Assembly (NCBI RefSeq): GCF_024734075.1
Contig: NZ_CP102850.1
Location: forward strand, 4,898,001-4,962,000
Source of the DNA: Gordonia mangrovi
GTDB taxonomy: Bacteria > Actinomycetota > Actinomycetes > Mycobacteriales > Mycobacteriaceae
Reading direction: 5' to 3'
DNA: 64,000 bases
The notes below the pieces were generated by a model. It had not been told where the DNA came from. It was given only the letters and a program-made list of their open reading frames with translations, and did no database searches. The translations under genes were made by a program, and so were the position numbers. Below are positions 17,138 through 25,612 of this stretch, one piece after another. Positions within the stretch are counted from its first letter, which is position 1; each line of letters begins with the position of its first letter.

Positions 17138-18253
17138 TCATTCGTCGGCCGCTGTGCGCGGGGCGTATCGCAGCAGCGCCGCGATTCCGTCCTTGGGGGC
17201 GAGCCGTTCGTCGAGCCTGACCAGATCGGAATCGGTGGACACCGCGAGCATCGGCAGCGCCTCGTCCGCTCGGACGACGGCGGTGGGCGACGCGCCAAGT
17301 TCGGACAGATTCTCCGCCGTCGGCGCCACGATCGACGGGTCCTCACCGACCACCACCGTCGCGTCCTCGAGGTCGCCGATCAACAGGGTCCGAACCTCTC
17401 CGTTGCGCAGCGCCCCGCACACCGCGGTCAGGCCCTCCACGGCACGGCCCGAGGACCGGCCCTGCTCGGCGCGAAAACGGTCGGTGACATCGGCGAGGAC
17501 GGTGTTGCGCCGACGCAACATCTCGGCGGCGACGGCCTCGGAGGTCACGTTCTCGGCGACACTTCCGCGTGCGCCCAGGCCGAGATCGACGTGCCGGTGC
17601 TCGACCCGGTCCGGCAACTGGGCCGCGAGGTCGCTCACCGAACGCGACTCACCCACCACGAAGACCAGTTCCGGTCGCTCTGCGTCGACGAGAGCGGTCA
17701 GTCGTTGCGCCACCTCACGGATGTTGTGTCGCGCCTGCTCCTCGGTATGTGGCTGCAGATCACCATATCCGGGGGTTTCGGCCCCGGCGGCCTTGTGCAC
17801 CGGATAGCCCTCACCGGCGACCGTCTCGGAGTGGCGGACGTCGGCGCCGTCCGACACGCGGATGTCGGCGCCCCGGTGGTCGACCTCGGCAATGATGTGC
17901 CGCGATTGTTCGCGGGCGTGGGCAACGATCGGGACCAGATAGGGCAGTCTCGAATAGCGGGCAATCGGTGTGACCGGCGGCCGGATGAGCTGTTCGTCGA
18001 GCAGAATCCGCTCGGGGTCGGCGATCAACGCACGGCCACTCTGGCCGATCGGACGTTTGCCGCCCAGTACCGCCGACTCGATGCGGTCGAGCGCAGTCGG
18101 CGGTGCATCGGCGGCCGTGAGCTGTTCACGCAGTCCCCGCCACCGCAGTTCCAGACCGTGGCCCGCATCCTCGGTGTGGTGGGAGTCATCGATGTACACA
18201 GAGATGAACGGTCCCGGGTTGGCCGTCAGCTGCCGGAAGGTCTCGGCGCGCAT
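17138..18253 (-). CDS. Vms1/eRF1-like (baeRF) family protein
   Basis: This 371-residue protein resembles the bacterial/archaeal eRF1-like group (baeRF/Vms1; Rv2629 in M. tuberculosis is a possible relative). Seen features are the N-terminal segment PGPFISVYIDDSH, the central VFVVGESRSVSDLAAQLPD, and a C-terminal eL30-like domain with VRTLLIGDLEDATVVVG. Related eukaryotic proteins act on stalled peptidyl-tRNA; the bacterial role is unsettled. ATG 18253 is preferred because GGAGGAGG lies 6 nt upstream of it, whereas ATG 18259 directly abuts that sequence. The gene converges with the XRE regulator. The family call is by pattern only. Confidence 0.65.
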   Translation of the reverse strand: MRAETFRQLTANPGPFISVYIDDSHHTEDAGHGLELRWRGLREQLTAADAPPTALDRIESAVLGGKRPIGQSGRALIADPERILLDEQLIRPPVTPIARYSRLPYLVPIVAHAREQSRHIIAEVDHRGADIRVSDGADVRHSETVAGEGYPVHKAAGAETPGYGDLQPHTEEQARHNIREVAQRLTALVDAERPELVFVVGESRSVSDLAAQLPDRVEHRHVDLGLGARGSVAENVTSEAVAAEMLRRRNTVLADVTDRFRAEQGRSSGRAVEGLTAVCGALRNGEVRTLLIGDLEDATVVVGEDPSIVAPTAENLSELGASPTAVVRADEALPMLAVSTDSDLVRLDERLAPKDGIAALLRYAPRTAADE

Positions 18254-18379
18254 GGTCATCCTCCTCCAGTCGCGTTGTCCGGGGTATCGGGTTGCCACCG
18301 GTCTGTTCGACCAAACATCGGCTCGACGGAGATGGCGGCTCGCGGTTTCACCGAAAGGAGCTGGGGGTAGCCGAATGAC

Positions 18380-18721
18380 ATGACCGAAGATCCCTCTGCA
18401 ACGCCGGCAGACCGGGCCGGCCGTCCCGACGTCGAGAAGCGCTGGGACGATCCGGGTGCGTTTCGGAAGGCGGCGCTCTATGTCGCCGGCGTGGTCGTCC
18501 TGGCCGCGGTTGCCGTTGCGGCATTCCTGGCGACGGGACGCGACAGCATGGGCTGGGCGCTGGCACCGCCTGCGGTGCTACTCCTCGGTGGAGTGGCCGC
18601 CCTCGTCATCGCCTACCGGGTATACCGGCGCGGGGGAACCTGGCCGATATGGCACGGCGCCGCGTGGTTCCTGTTTGCGCTGATGCTGCTCGCGCTCGGT
18701 TTTCCGTTGACTCTCGCCTGA
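18380..18721 (+). CDS. Small integral membrane protein, unknown
   Basis: This is a 113-residue protein with a charged N-terminus of about 32 residues and three predicted membrane helices at roughly 33-51, 58-78 and 90-110. Between the second and third helix is a basic turn (YRVYRRGGTWPIW). No enzymatic motif is visible. It lies between the Vms1-like gene, which runs the other way, and the HAD phosphatase gene. No family was recognised with confidence. Confidence 0.6.
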   Translation: MTEDPSATPADRAGRPDVEKRWDDPGAFRKAALYVAGVVVLAAVAVAAFLATGRDSMGWALAPPAVLLLGGVAALVIAYRVYRRGGTWPIWHGAAWFLFALMLLALGFPLTLA

Positions 18722-18784
18722 CTCCGCAGCACATCCTGTCGCGGCCGTGGCGAAGCGGCCGCCGGCGAATGGGATGATGCACCG

Positions 18785-19555
18785 GTGACCGAACCGACGC
18801 CCGCTACCTCGACCTCGAACCCGGACGGTCCGGCCCCATCCGGTCGAGCCCAGACCGGACCGGCAGCTGTCCTGTGGGACATGGACGGGACGCTGCTGGA
18901 CTCCGAACCGCTTTGGGATGTCGCGATGGCCGACCTCGCGTTGCGGCACGGGATCGCGATGAGCCCGGCGCTGCGCGAGTCCACACTGGGCAACGCGCTA
19001 CCGGACGCACTGAGCAAGGTGTACGCCGCGGCTCGGGTCGCACCGGAGGACCAGGATCGTGCGGGCGACGAGCGGTGGCTGCTCGATCACGTGGCCGAGA
19101 TGTTCGTCGGGGGCCTGCCGTGGCGGCCGGGCGCCGCCGCTGCGCTGGATCTCGTCCGGTCTACGGGTGTGCCCATGGTGTTGGTCACCAACACGGTGCG
19201 AGAACTGACCGATGTCGCTCTCGAGACGCTCGGCGCGACCCGTTTCGTCGCGACCGTGTGTGGGGACGAGGTGGCCGTCGGCAAACCCCATCCGGATCCG
19301 TACCTGCGTGCGGCACAGCTGGTCGGCCTGCACCCCGGCCAGTGCCTCGCGGTCGAGGACTCACCGGCGGGCACCGCGGCCGCGACAGCAGCGGGTTGCC
19401 CGACGCTGGTGGTCCCGTCGGCTGCTCCGGTTCCGCACGGCAGCCTGCGCAGCTTTCGGCAGTCTCTGGTCGGCCTCACGATCGACGACGTCGTCGACGC
19501 CTGGACCGGGCAGCACCCCGGGCACCTTCGGGCCGGGCGTGACATGCAAGGATGA
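18785..19555 (+). CDS. HAD family phosphatase
   Basis: This is a haloacid dehalogenase-type hydrolase of 256 residues. Motif I is DMDGTLLDSEPLWD near residue 37, with the nucleophile Asp and the acid/base Asp. Motif II is VLVTNT near residue 138, motif III a Lys in VGKPHPDPYLRAA, and motif IV VEDSPAGTAAA near residue 193. The cap is helical (beta-phosphoglucomutase type). The substrate is not predictable. GTG 18785 starts a Thr/Ser/Pro-rich 30-residue extension. The position between metH and hisE is seen in other mycobacteria-like genomes; hisE follows after 6 nt, so co-transcription is likely. Confidence 0.88.
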   Translation: MTEPTPATSTSNPDGPAPSGRAQTGPAAVLWDMDGTLLDSEPLWDVAMADLALRHGIAMSPALRESTLGNALPDALSKVYAAARVAPEDQDRAGDERWLLDHVAEMFVGGLPWRPGAAAALDLVRSTGVPMVLVTNTVRELTDVALETLGATRFVATVCGDEVAVGKPHPDPYLRAAQLVGLHPGQCLAVEDSPAGTAAATAAGCPTLVVPSAAPVPHGSLRSFRQSLVGLTIDDVVDAWTGQHPGHLRAGRDMQG

Positions 19556-19561
19556 GGGATC

Positions 19562-19825
19562 GTGAAGACATTCGAGGAGCTGTTCGCCGAGCTGAGCGAC
19601 AAGGCACAGACTCGCCCCCCCGGCAGCGGGACGGTCGCCGCCCTCGACTCCGGTGTTCACACGCTGGGCAAGAAGATCATCGAGGAGGCCGGTGAGGTCT
19701 GGCTCGCCGCCGAGCACGAATCCGACGAGTCTCTGGGCGAGGAGATCTCGCAGCTCGTCTACTGGCTGCAGGTGATGATGATCAAGCGAGGACTGACGCT
19801 GGCCGACGTGTACCGACATCTGTGA
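19562..19825 (+). CDS. hisE: Phosphoribosyl-ATP diphosphatase HisE
   Basis: HisE hydrolyses phosphoribosyl-ATP to phosphoribosyl-AMP, the second step of histidine synthesis. The 87-residue all-helical protein has the MazG-like motif GKKIIEEAGEVWLAAEHE near residue 35, with Glu residues for Mg binding, and SQLVYWLQVMM near residue 62. The GTG start lies 6 nt after the HAD gene stop. hisG follows after 81 nt, so steps one and two of the pathway are encoded side by side, separate from the main his operon, as in M. tuberculosis. Confidence 0.96.
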   Translation: MKTFEELFAELSDKAQTRPPGSGTVAALDSGVHTLGKKIIEEAGEVWLAAEHESDESLGEEISQLVYWLQVMMIKRGLTLADVYRHL

Positions 19826-19906
19826 CCGGACGCCCCGGACACCGACGCCGTCAGACACCCATCGACACCTCTCCCAGTCCCTCACCGAACCCAGAAGGAA
19901 CCCGAC

Positions 19907-20752
19907 ATGCTGCGTGTGGCCGTGCCCAACAAGGGGGCACTCTCCGAGTCCGGGGCCGCCGTCCTCGCCGAGGCCGGCTACCGGAAACGTACCGACGCCA
20001 AAGACCTCACGGTGCTCGACAACAACAATGATGTCGAGTTCTTCTTCCTGCGCCCGAAGGACATCGCGATCTACGTCGGCGCCGGCACACTCGACCTCGG
20101 CATCACCGGCCGCGACCTGGCGCGCGACTCCGGGGCTGCGGTCGACGAACAACTCTCCATGGGCTTCGGTTCGTCGTCCTTCCGTTATGCGGCACCTGCG
20201 GATCAGGACTGGTCGGTCGAGTCGCTGGCGGGCAAGCGGATCGCCACCTCGTACCCGAATCTGGTACGCGACGACCTCGCCGGCCGCGGTATCGAGGCCA
20301 CCATCATCCGCCTCGACGGCGCGGTGGAGATCTCCATCCAACTCGGGGTCGCCGACGCGATCGCCGATGTCGTCGGCTCGGGCCGCACGTTGCGCGCGCA
20401 CGGCCTGGTCGCCTTCGGTGACTCACTGTGCGACTCGGAGGCCGTGCTGATCTCTCAGGCCGGTGTGGAGCAGTCGAAGGCCGCTCGCCAGTTCATCGCC
20501 CGCGTGCAGGGTGTGGTGTTCGGCCAGCAGTACGTGATGATCGACTACGACTGCCCGCGAACACTTCTCGCCGAGGCATCGAAACTCACGCCCGGTCTGG
20601 AATCGCCGACCGTGGCACCGATGGCCGACCCCGAGTGGGTGGCGGTGCGGGCCATGGTGCCGCGCAAGATCCATCAGACCCTCATGGACGAACTCTCCGA
20701 ACTCGGGGCCAAGGCGATCCTCGCCACCGATATCCGTTCCTGCCGGTTCTGA
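19907..20752 (+). CDS. hisG: ATP phosphoribosyltransferase HisG (long form)
   Basis: HisG condenses ATP with PRPP in the first, feedback-controlled step of histidine synthesis. The 281-residue length is that of the long form, with two periplasmic-binding-protein-like lobes and a C-terminal ACT-like regulatory domain (about 210-281, MVPRKIHQTLMDELSELG). The N-terminus MLRVAVPNKGALSESGA and the segment ADVVGSGRTLRAHGL (PRPP loop region, near residue 148) are characteristic. A ribosome binding site (GAAGGA) precedes ATG 19907. The gene is transcribed with hisE and converges with the thioesterase-like gene. Confidence 0.97.
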   Translation: MLRVAVPNKGALSESGAAVLAEAGYRKRTDAKDLTVLDNNNDVEFFFLRPKDIAIYVGAGTLDLGITGRDLARDSGAAVDEQLSMGFGSSSFRYAAPADQDWSVESLAGKRIATSYPNLVRDDLAGRGIEATIIRLDGAVEISIQLGVADAIADVVGSGRTLRAHGLVAFGDSLCDSEAVLISQAGVEQSKAARQFIARVQGVVFGQQYVMIDYDCPRTLLAEASKLTPGLESPTVAPMADPEWVAVRAMVPRKIHQTLMDELSELGAKAILATDIRSCRF

Positions 20753-20785
20753 CGGCTGCTGATTGACGGCTTCTGGGGGTCACCC

Positions 20786-21631
20786 TCAGGTGGGTGTCCG
20801 ATTCAGCAGCACCGTCTGCGCTGATCGGCCGATGAAACCCTGGTGGTCGTAGAGGTCGCCGAAGGTTGCGCCGAAGCCTTCGGGACCCTGCACCATGTCG
20901 GCGTCGATGCCGACCCACGGCCCGGACGGGGTTCGCGTGAGGTGAACTGTGGTGTCGGTGTTCATCCACGTCCACTGATCGGTGCGCAGCCGGGTGCCCA
21001 GACCGTTGGCGATGTCGATCACGGTGAACATCGACTCGAGATCCGAGGTCTCTTCGCCACCCACCAGCGGGATCGCCGGTCGGACCCACACCGCCGGGGT
21101 GTCCCCGTTGCGGCCGGTGATCGTCGCCGACTCGATGGAGCCGATGAAACCGATTGTGCCCCAGTCCACCCCGAGCTCTGAGTTGTCGGTGACCCCGTGC
21201 ACGGGAACCAGGTCGGCGGGGATCGGTGTCAGTGGATCGGGAACCTCGACGACCTCGGCGGTGTCGGCGGTCCGGAGCCGCCAGCCCACCGATCGGGCGG
21301 CGAGCCGGAACGAGCCGTCGGCCTGCTGGACCTCGAGATCGGTGCTCACCAGGCTGATCTGGCGCCCCGGCCGGATCACCTCCGCGCGGATACGGTTCAC
21401 GCCGAGGCCGATCGGCCCGAGGATCTCGGTGGTCACGCGGGTGAACCGCTGGGCGGGGTCGGCGGCGCAGCGCAACAGCGACCGCATCATCAGACCCGAC
21501 GGCGGGCCGCCGTGCTGCATCGTCGCCGCCCAGACACTCTGGGTGGCCTCGGTCGGCTGGAAATACTCGTGGTCGGCGCCGTCGCTCTCGGACTGCGGCG
21601 GGTCGATCGGCACGTAGTAGCAGGTCTCCAC
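20786..21631 (-). CDS. Acyl-CoA thioesterase-like (hot-dog) protein
   Basis: This protein of about 281 residues has a double hot-dog layout. The N-terminal half carries MQHGGPPSGLMMRSLLR and VTTEILGPIGLGVNR, typical of TesB-like thioesterase-superfamily proteins. The C-terminal half carries TDQWTWMNTDTTVHLTR and GATFGDLYDHQGFIGRSAQT. It probably hydrolyses an acyl-CoA; chain length is unknown. The open frame runs to 21865, but that extension overlaps the nuclease gene and is not protein-like. GTG 21631 is chosen because TACTGT ends 7 nt before it; GTG 21640 is the alternative. Confidence 0.75.
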   Translation of the reverse strand: METCYYVPIDPPQSESDGADHEYFQPTEATQSVWAATMQHGGPPSGLMMRSLLRCAADPAQRFTRVTTEILGPIGLGVNRIRAEVIRPGRQISLVSTDLEVQQADGSFRLAARSVGWRLRTADTAEVVEVPDPLTPIPADLVPVHGVTDNSELGVDWGTIGFIGSIESATITGRNGDTPAVWVRPAIPLVGGEETSDLESMFTVIDIANGLGTRLRTDQWTWMNTDTTVHLTRTPSGPWVGIDADMVQGPEGFGATFGDLYDHQGFIGRSAQTVLLNRTPT

Positions 21632-21638
21632 AACATGC

Positions 21639-21644
21639 ACAGTA
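21639..21644 (-). promoter_or_regulatory. -10 element of the thioesterase-like gene
   Basis: On the minus strand TACTGT is followed by 7 nt and GTG 21631. CATACT, two bases further upstream, is an alternative -10. Confidence 0.4.
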
Positions 21645-21692
21645 TGCCTACCGTCATAGCGGTGCAGCCCGGGGGTCGGCGGCGGGCGGCGA

Positions 21693-22571
21693 TCAGGGAA
21701 CGAAGCCGGGTGGAGGACCCGGGTACGGCGGGATCTCACCGCCGAACTCCGGACATCTGTCGCGGTGTTCGCACATGGAGCACAGCCGGGAGCGGCGTGG
21801 CCGGAAGTCGCCGGTGGCCACCGCGGCGCGGATGGCCGTCCAGATGGCCTTGAGCGTGCGCGCAAAACGTTCGAGCTCCTCGCGGTCGGGCGTGTAGGTC
21901 AGCTGCTGGCCGTCCGACAGGTACATCAGCTGCAGCCGGGCCGGCACCACACCGCGGATGCGCAGCACGGCCAGCGCGTAGAACTTCATCTGGAACAACG
22001 CCTTGGCCTCATACGCCTCGCCCGGCGACCGGCCGGTCTTGTAATCGACCACCCGGATCTCCCCGGTCGGCGCGACATCGATCCGGTCGATGAAACCGCG
22101 CATCGCGACATCGTCGGCGGTGATCTCGACATGCTCCTCGCAGGCGTCGGCCTCGAAGGCAGTCGGGTTCTCCATCGTGTAATACGTCGCGATCAGCTTC
22201 TGCGCCTCGGCGACGAATCGGTCGGCGCCGACGTCACCGATGATCTCGGCGAGCGTGGGATCGGCCTCGCACAGCGCTGCCCAGGCGCCTTCGACCAACA
22301 GGTCTGCCGACTCCTGGGTGCGCAGCTCGGCCGGCATGTCGAAGAGATTCTCGAGCGCGGCGTGCACCACGGTTCCGCGCGTCTGCGCGGGGGTGGGGGT
22401 CTCGGGGAAGCGGTCGATGGCGCGATACCGATACAACAGCGGGCACTGCTTGAAATCCGCCGCCCGCGACGGCGACAGTGCCAACGGTCGCTGCACCAGA
22501 CCCGTCGTGTCGGTCGCGGCGTCGTCGCCATCGGTCCTCTGCGGTGCCCCAGCGTCCATCGTCATACTCAC
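21693..22571 (-). CDS. RecB/Cas4-like PD-(D/E)XK nuclease (Rv2119-like)
   Basis: This 292-residue nuclease has the PD-(D/E)XK core in IRVVDYKTGRSPGEAYEAKA near residue 160, with the Asp and Lys of the active site and a following QMKFYALAV helix. Four Cys residues (Cys43 in KQCPLLYRYR, and Cys264, Cys267 and Cys273 in CSMCEHRDRC) match the Fe-S staple of AddB and Cas4 nucleases. It is the actinobacterial RecB-like exonuclease next to trmI (Rv2119-Rv2118c) and probably acts in DNA processing. It is not part of a CRISPR system; no array or cas gene is near. GTG 22571 has a -10 box 7 nt upstream. Confidence 0.85.
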   Translation of the reverse strand: MSMTMDAGAPQRTDGDDAATDTTGLVQRPLALSPSRAADFKQCPLLYRYRAIDRFPETPTPAQTRGTVVHAALENLFDMPAELRTQESADLLVEGAWAALCEADPTLAEIIGDVGADRFVAEAQKLIATYYTMENPTAFEADACEEHVEITADDVAMRGFIDRIDVAPTGEIRVVDYKTGRSPGEAYEAKALFQMKFYALAVLRIRGVVPARLQLMYLSDGQQLTYTPDREELERFARTLKAIWTAIRAAVATGDFRPRRSRLCSMCEHRDRCPEFGGEIPPYPGPPPGFVP

Positions 22572-22578
22572 ATTTGGC

Positions 22579-22588
22579 AGGGTAGGTC
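22579..22588. promoter_or_regulatory. Overlapping face-to-face -10 elements of the nuclease gene and trmI
   Basis: On the minus strand TACCCT (22584-22579) lies 7 nt before GTG 22571. On the plus strand TAGGTC (22583-22588) lies 6 nt before GTG 22595. The two boxes share two base pairs, so both promoters could hardly be occupied at once. Confidence 0.4.
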
Positions 22589-22594
22589 GCGACA

Positions 22595-23494
22595 GTGACA
22601 GGTTCGCGAAACGACACCCGTGCGACCAGCCGGAAGGACTCCAGCCCGATGCCGACGACCGGCCCCTTCGCCGTGGGTGACCGCGTGCAGCTGACCGACG
22701 CCAAAGGTCGCAAGTTCACCGTTCACCTCGAGGAGGGCAAACTCTTCCACACCCATCGGGGTGCCATCGCCCACGACGATCTGATCGGGGCGCCGGAGGG
22801 CAGCATCGTCGCGGCCACCAGCGGCACGCAGTACCTGGCGCTGCGTCCCCTGCTGGTCGACTACGTCCTGTCGATGCCGCGCGGTGCGCAGGTCATCTAT
22901 CCGAAAGACGCCGCGCAGATCGTCACCGAGGGTGACATCTTTCCGGGTGCCCGGGTTCTCGAGGCCGGTGCCGGGTCCGGGGCGTTGACGTGCTCGCTGC
23001 TCCGGGCGGTCGGGGAGCGGGGCAGTGTCACGTCCTACGAAGTGCGCGCGGACCACGCCGAACACGCGATCCGCAACGTCGAGACCTTCTTCGGTGATCG
23101 GCCGGAGAACTGGGAGATCGTCATCGACGACCTCGCCGCATTGGATGCCGACGCGCTGGCACCCGACCAGCGGTTCGACCGCGTGATTCTCGACATGCTG
23201 GCGCCCTGGGAGCCCCTCGACGTGGTTCGTCGGGCCGTCCAGCCGGGTGGAGTCCTGGTGATTTATGTGGCAACTGTCACACAATTGTCGCGCGTGATGG
23301 AAGCACTGCGTGACCAGGAGTGTTGGACCGAGCCGCGGGCGTGGGAATCGATGGTCCGGGAGTGGAGCGCGGTGGGCCTCGCCGTGCGTCCGGAGCACAA
23401 AATGCAGGGCCACACGGCGTTTCTGATAACGACGCGCCGCCTTGCCGACGGTGTCACCACCCTGCGTCCACAGCGTCGGCCGACCCGCGGATGA
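22595..23494 (+). CDS. trmI: tRNA (adenine(58)-N1)-methyltransferase TrmI
   Basis: TrmI methylates N1 of A58 in the T-loop of tRNA using S-adenosylmethionine. The 299-residue protein is similar to Rv2118c. It has an N-terminal small beta domain (VGDRVQLTDAKGRKFTVHL), the AdoMet loop VLEAGAGSGALTCSLLR near residue 130, and FDRVILDMLAPWEPLDV near residue 194. GTG 22595 is given as the start; ATG 22649, preceded by GGAAGG, would remove 18 poorly conserved residues and is a fair alternative. The gene diverges from the nuclease over 23 bp. mpa follows after 207 bp with its own leader. Confidence 0.93.
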   Translation: MTGSRNDTRATSRKDSSPMPTTGPFAVGDRVQLTDAKGRKFTVHLEEGKLFHTHRGAIAHDDLIGAPEGSIVAATSGTQYLALRPLLVDYVLSMPRGAQVIYPKDAAQIVTEGDIFPGARVLEAGAGSGALTCSLLRAVGERGSVTSYEVRADHAEHAIRNVETFFGDRPENWEIVIDDLAALDADALAPDQRFDRVILDMLAPWEPLDVVRRAVQPGGVLVIYVATVTQLSRVMEALRDQECWTEPRAWESMVREWSAVGLAVRPEHKMQGHTAFLITTRRLADGVTTLRPQRRPTRG

Positions 23495-23701
23495 CGACTT
23501 CTCGGGCCTGATCGGGTGGATCGGCGGGCCCTGTCGGAACGTCGCGAATACGTTGCGAAGACGTAGATTTAACACGTCGTCAACACCGTGTGTTGCGCGG
23601 TGCGGGGCGATTTCCGGCCCACACCGGTAGCGTGGTGTTACGGCGCAAACACTCCATGAGAACGCCATGAGAGAAGTGTTTGCCGGGGAGAGGAGTCAGC
23701 A

Positions 23702-25537
23702 ATGACCGAATCTGACCGTCACGGCGCCAGCGGCGCCGACCACCTCGGGTCTTCGGGTGCACACGGCCACGGGCGCGAGCAGGACGACGCCGGCCAGATG
23801 CCCGAGGAGAACTTCGTCCCTGCCTACACGGCGCCACTCGCACGTCCGGATTCGCCACGCACCGGTGCTCGCCCCGGTGCAGGCCGTCCAGGAGACGTCA
23901 CCGAACTCCAGGAGCGGGTCGAGAACCTGACCACCCGCAACGCCAAACTGCTCGACACCCTCAAGGAGGCTCGTCAGCAGTTGGTGGCCCTGCGCGAAGA
24001 GGTCGATCGGCTCGGACAGCCGCCCAGTGGCTACGGCGTACTGCTCGAGATCTACCCCGACAGCACGGTCGACGTGTTCACCTCCGGCCGCAAGATGCGG
24101 TTGACGTGCTCACCGAACATCGATGTCGACACCCTGCACAAGGGCCAGACGCTGCGTCTCAACGAGGCGCTGACCATCGTGGAGGCCTGCGAGTTCGATT
24201 CCGTCGGTGAGATCAGCACGCTGCGTGAGGTGCTCGGGGACGGCCACCGCGCGCTCGTGGTCGGTCACGCCGACGAGGAACGGGTGGTGTGGCTCGCCGA
24301 ACCTCTCCTCGGAGAGGTCGACGGAGAAGACGGCAATAAGCGCACGCTGCGTCCGGGCGATTCGCTGCTCATCGACACCAAGGCCGGATTCGCCTTCGAG
24401 CGGGTCCCGAAGGCCGAGGTCGAGGACCTCGTGCTCGAAGAGGTGCCCGACGTCGGCTACGAGGACATCGGCGGTCTGGGTCGCCAGATCGAGCAGATCC
24501 GCGACGCCGTCGAACTCCCGTTCCTGCACAAGGACCTGTTCCGCGACTACGCGCTGCGTCCCCCCAAGGGGGTGCTGCTCTACGGTCCGCCCGGTTGCGG
24601 CAAGACGCTGATCGCCAAGGCCGTCGCCAACTCGCTGGCCAAGAAGATCGCCCAGGTGCGCGGCGACGATGCCAAGGAAGCCAAGTCGTACTTCCTCAAC
24701 ATCAAGGGCCCCGAGCTGCTCAACAAGTTCGTCGGTGAGACCGAGCGGCACATCCGGTTGATCTTCCAGCGGGCTCGTGAGAAGGCATCCGAGGGCACGC
24801 CGGTGATCGTGTTCTTCGACGAGATGGACTCGATCTTCCGTACCCGCGGGTCCGGTGTCTCCTCGGACGTGGAGACCACGGTCGTGCCGCAGCTCCTCAG
24901 CGAGATCGACGGCGTCGAGGGGCTGGAGAACGTCATCGTGATCGGCGCGTCGAACCGCGAGGACATGATCGACCCGGCGATCCTGCGGCCCGGACGTCTC
25001 GACGTGAAGATCAAGATCGAGCGTCCCGACGCAGAGTCCGCGATGGACATCTTCTCCAAGTACCTCACCGAGCAGCTGCCGGTGCACGCCGACGATCTGG
25101 GCGAGTTCGGCGGCGACCGGACGGCCTGCGTCAACGCCATGATCGAGAAGGTCGTGGAACGGATGTACGCCGAAAGTGATGACAACCGCTTCCTCGAGGT
25201 CACCTACGCCAACGGCGACAAGGAGATCATGTACTTCAAGGACTTCAACTCGGGTGCGATGATCCAGAACGTCGTCGACCGTTCCAAGAAGTACGCGATC
25301 AAGTCGCAGCTCGACACGGGTCAGCCCGGTCTGCGAGTGCAGCACCTGTTCGACTCGATCCTCGACGAGTTCGCCGAGAACGAGGACCTGCCGAACACCA
25401 CCAACCCGGACGACTGGGCACGCATCTCGGGCAAGAAGGGGGAGCGGATCGTCTACATCCGCACCCTGGTCACCGGCAAGAGCGCGGGCGCGAGCCGAGC
25501 CATCGACACGGAGACCAACACCGGGCAATACCTGTAG
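23702..25537 (+). CDS. mpa: Proteasome-associated ATPase Mpa (ARC)
   Basis: Mpa is a hexameric AAA ATPase that binds pupylated proteins, unfolds them and feeds them into the 20S proteasome. The 611-residue protein has a polar N-terminus and a Pup-binding coiled coil (about 62-102, VTELQERVENLTTRNAKLL). Two OB folds come next, then the AAA domain with Walker A GPPGCGKT near residue 297, Walker B VIVFFDEMDS near 373, and an arginine-finger region RPGRLDVK. It ends in QYL, the C-terminus whose penultimate Tyr docks on PrcA rings. A Shine-Dalgarno-like GAGAGGAG precedes ATG 23702. A strong terminator follows the stop. Confidence 0.97.
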   Translation: MTESDRHGASGADHLGSSGAHGHGREQDDAGQMPEENFVPAYTAPLARPDSPRTGARPGAGRPGDVTELQERVENLTTRNAKLLDTLKEARQQLVALREEVDRLGQPPSGYGVLLEIYPDSTVDVFTSGRKMRLTCSPNIDVDTLHKGQTLRLNEALTIVEACEFDSVGEISTLREVLGDGHRALVVGHADEERVVWLAEPLLGEVDGEDGNKRTLRPGDSLLIDTKAGFAFERVPKAEVEDLVLEEVPDVGYEDIGGLGRQIEQIRDAVELPFLHKDLFRDYALRPPKGVLLYGPPGCGKTLIAKAVANSLAKKIAQVRGDDAKEAKSYFLNIKGPELLNKFVGETERHIRLIFQRAREKASEGTPVIVFFDEMDSIFRTRGSGVSSDVETTVVPQLLSEIDGVEGLENVIVIGASNREDMIDPAILRPGRLDVKIKIERPDAESAMDIFSKYLTEQLPVHADDLGEFGGDRTACVNAMIEKVVERMYAESDDNRFLEVTYANGDKEIMYFKDFNSGAMIQNVVDRSKKYAIKSQLDTGQPGLRVQHLFDSILDEFAENEDLPNTTNPDDWARISGKKGERIVYIRTLVTGKSAGASRAIDTETNTGQYL

Positions 25538-25547
25538 GTCACGGGCT

Positions 25548-25600
25548 CCTCAGAGATCGGGGCGGTCGCACCACTGGTGTGACCGCCCCGATCTCTGAGG
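25548..25600. terminator. Bidirectional intrinsic terminator between mpa and glgP
   Basis: Two perfect 20-nt complementary arms (25548-25567 and 25581-25600, CCTCAGAGATCGGGGCGGTC in the left arm) enclose a 13-nt centre that is itself nearly self-complementary (CACCA-C-TGGTG). There is no T-tract, as is common in actinobacteria. It lies between convergent stop codons and should act on both strands. Confidence 0.85.
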
Positions 25601-25612
25601 TCCGTAGGCGGG

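Noticed and set aside
21693..22571. Cas4-like nuclease as a sign of CRISPR
   Set aside because: No repeat-spacer array or other cas gene is in the window; the gene matches the conserved actinobacterial nuclease beside trmI.
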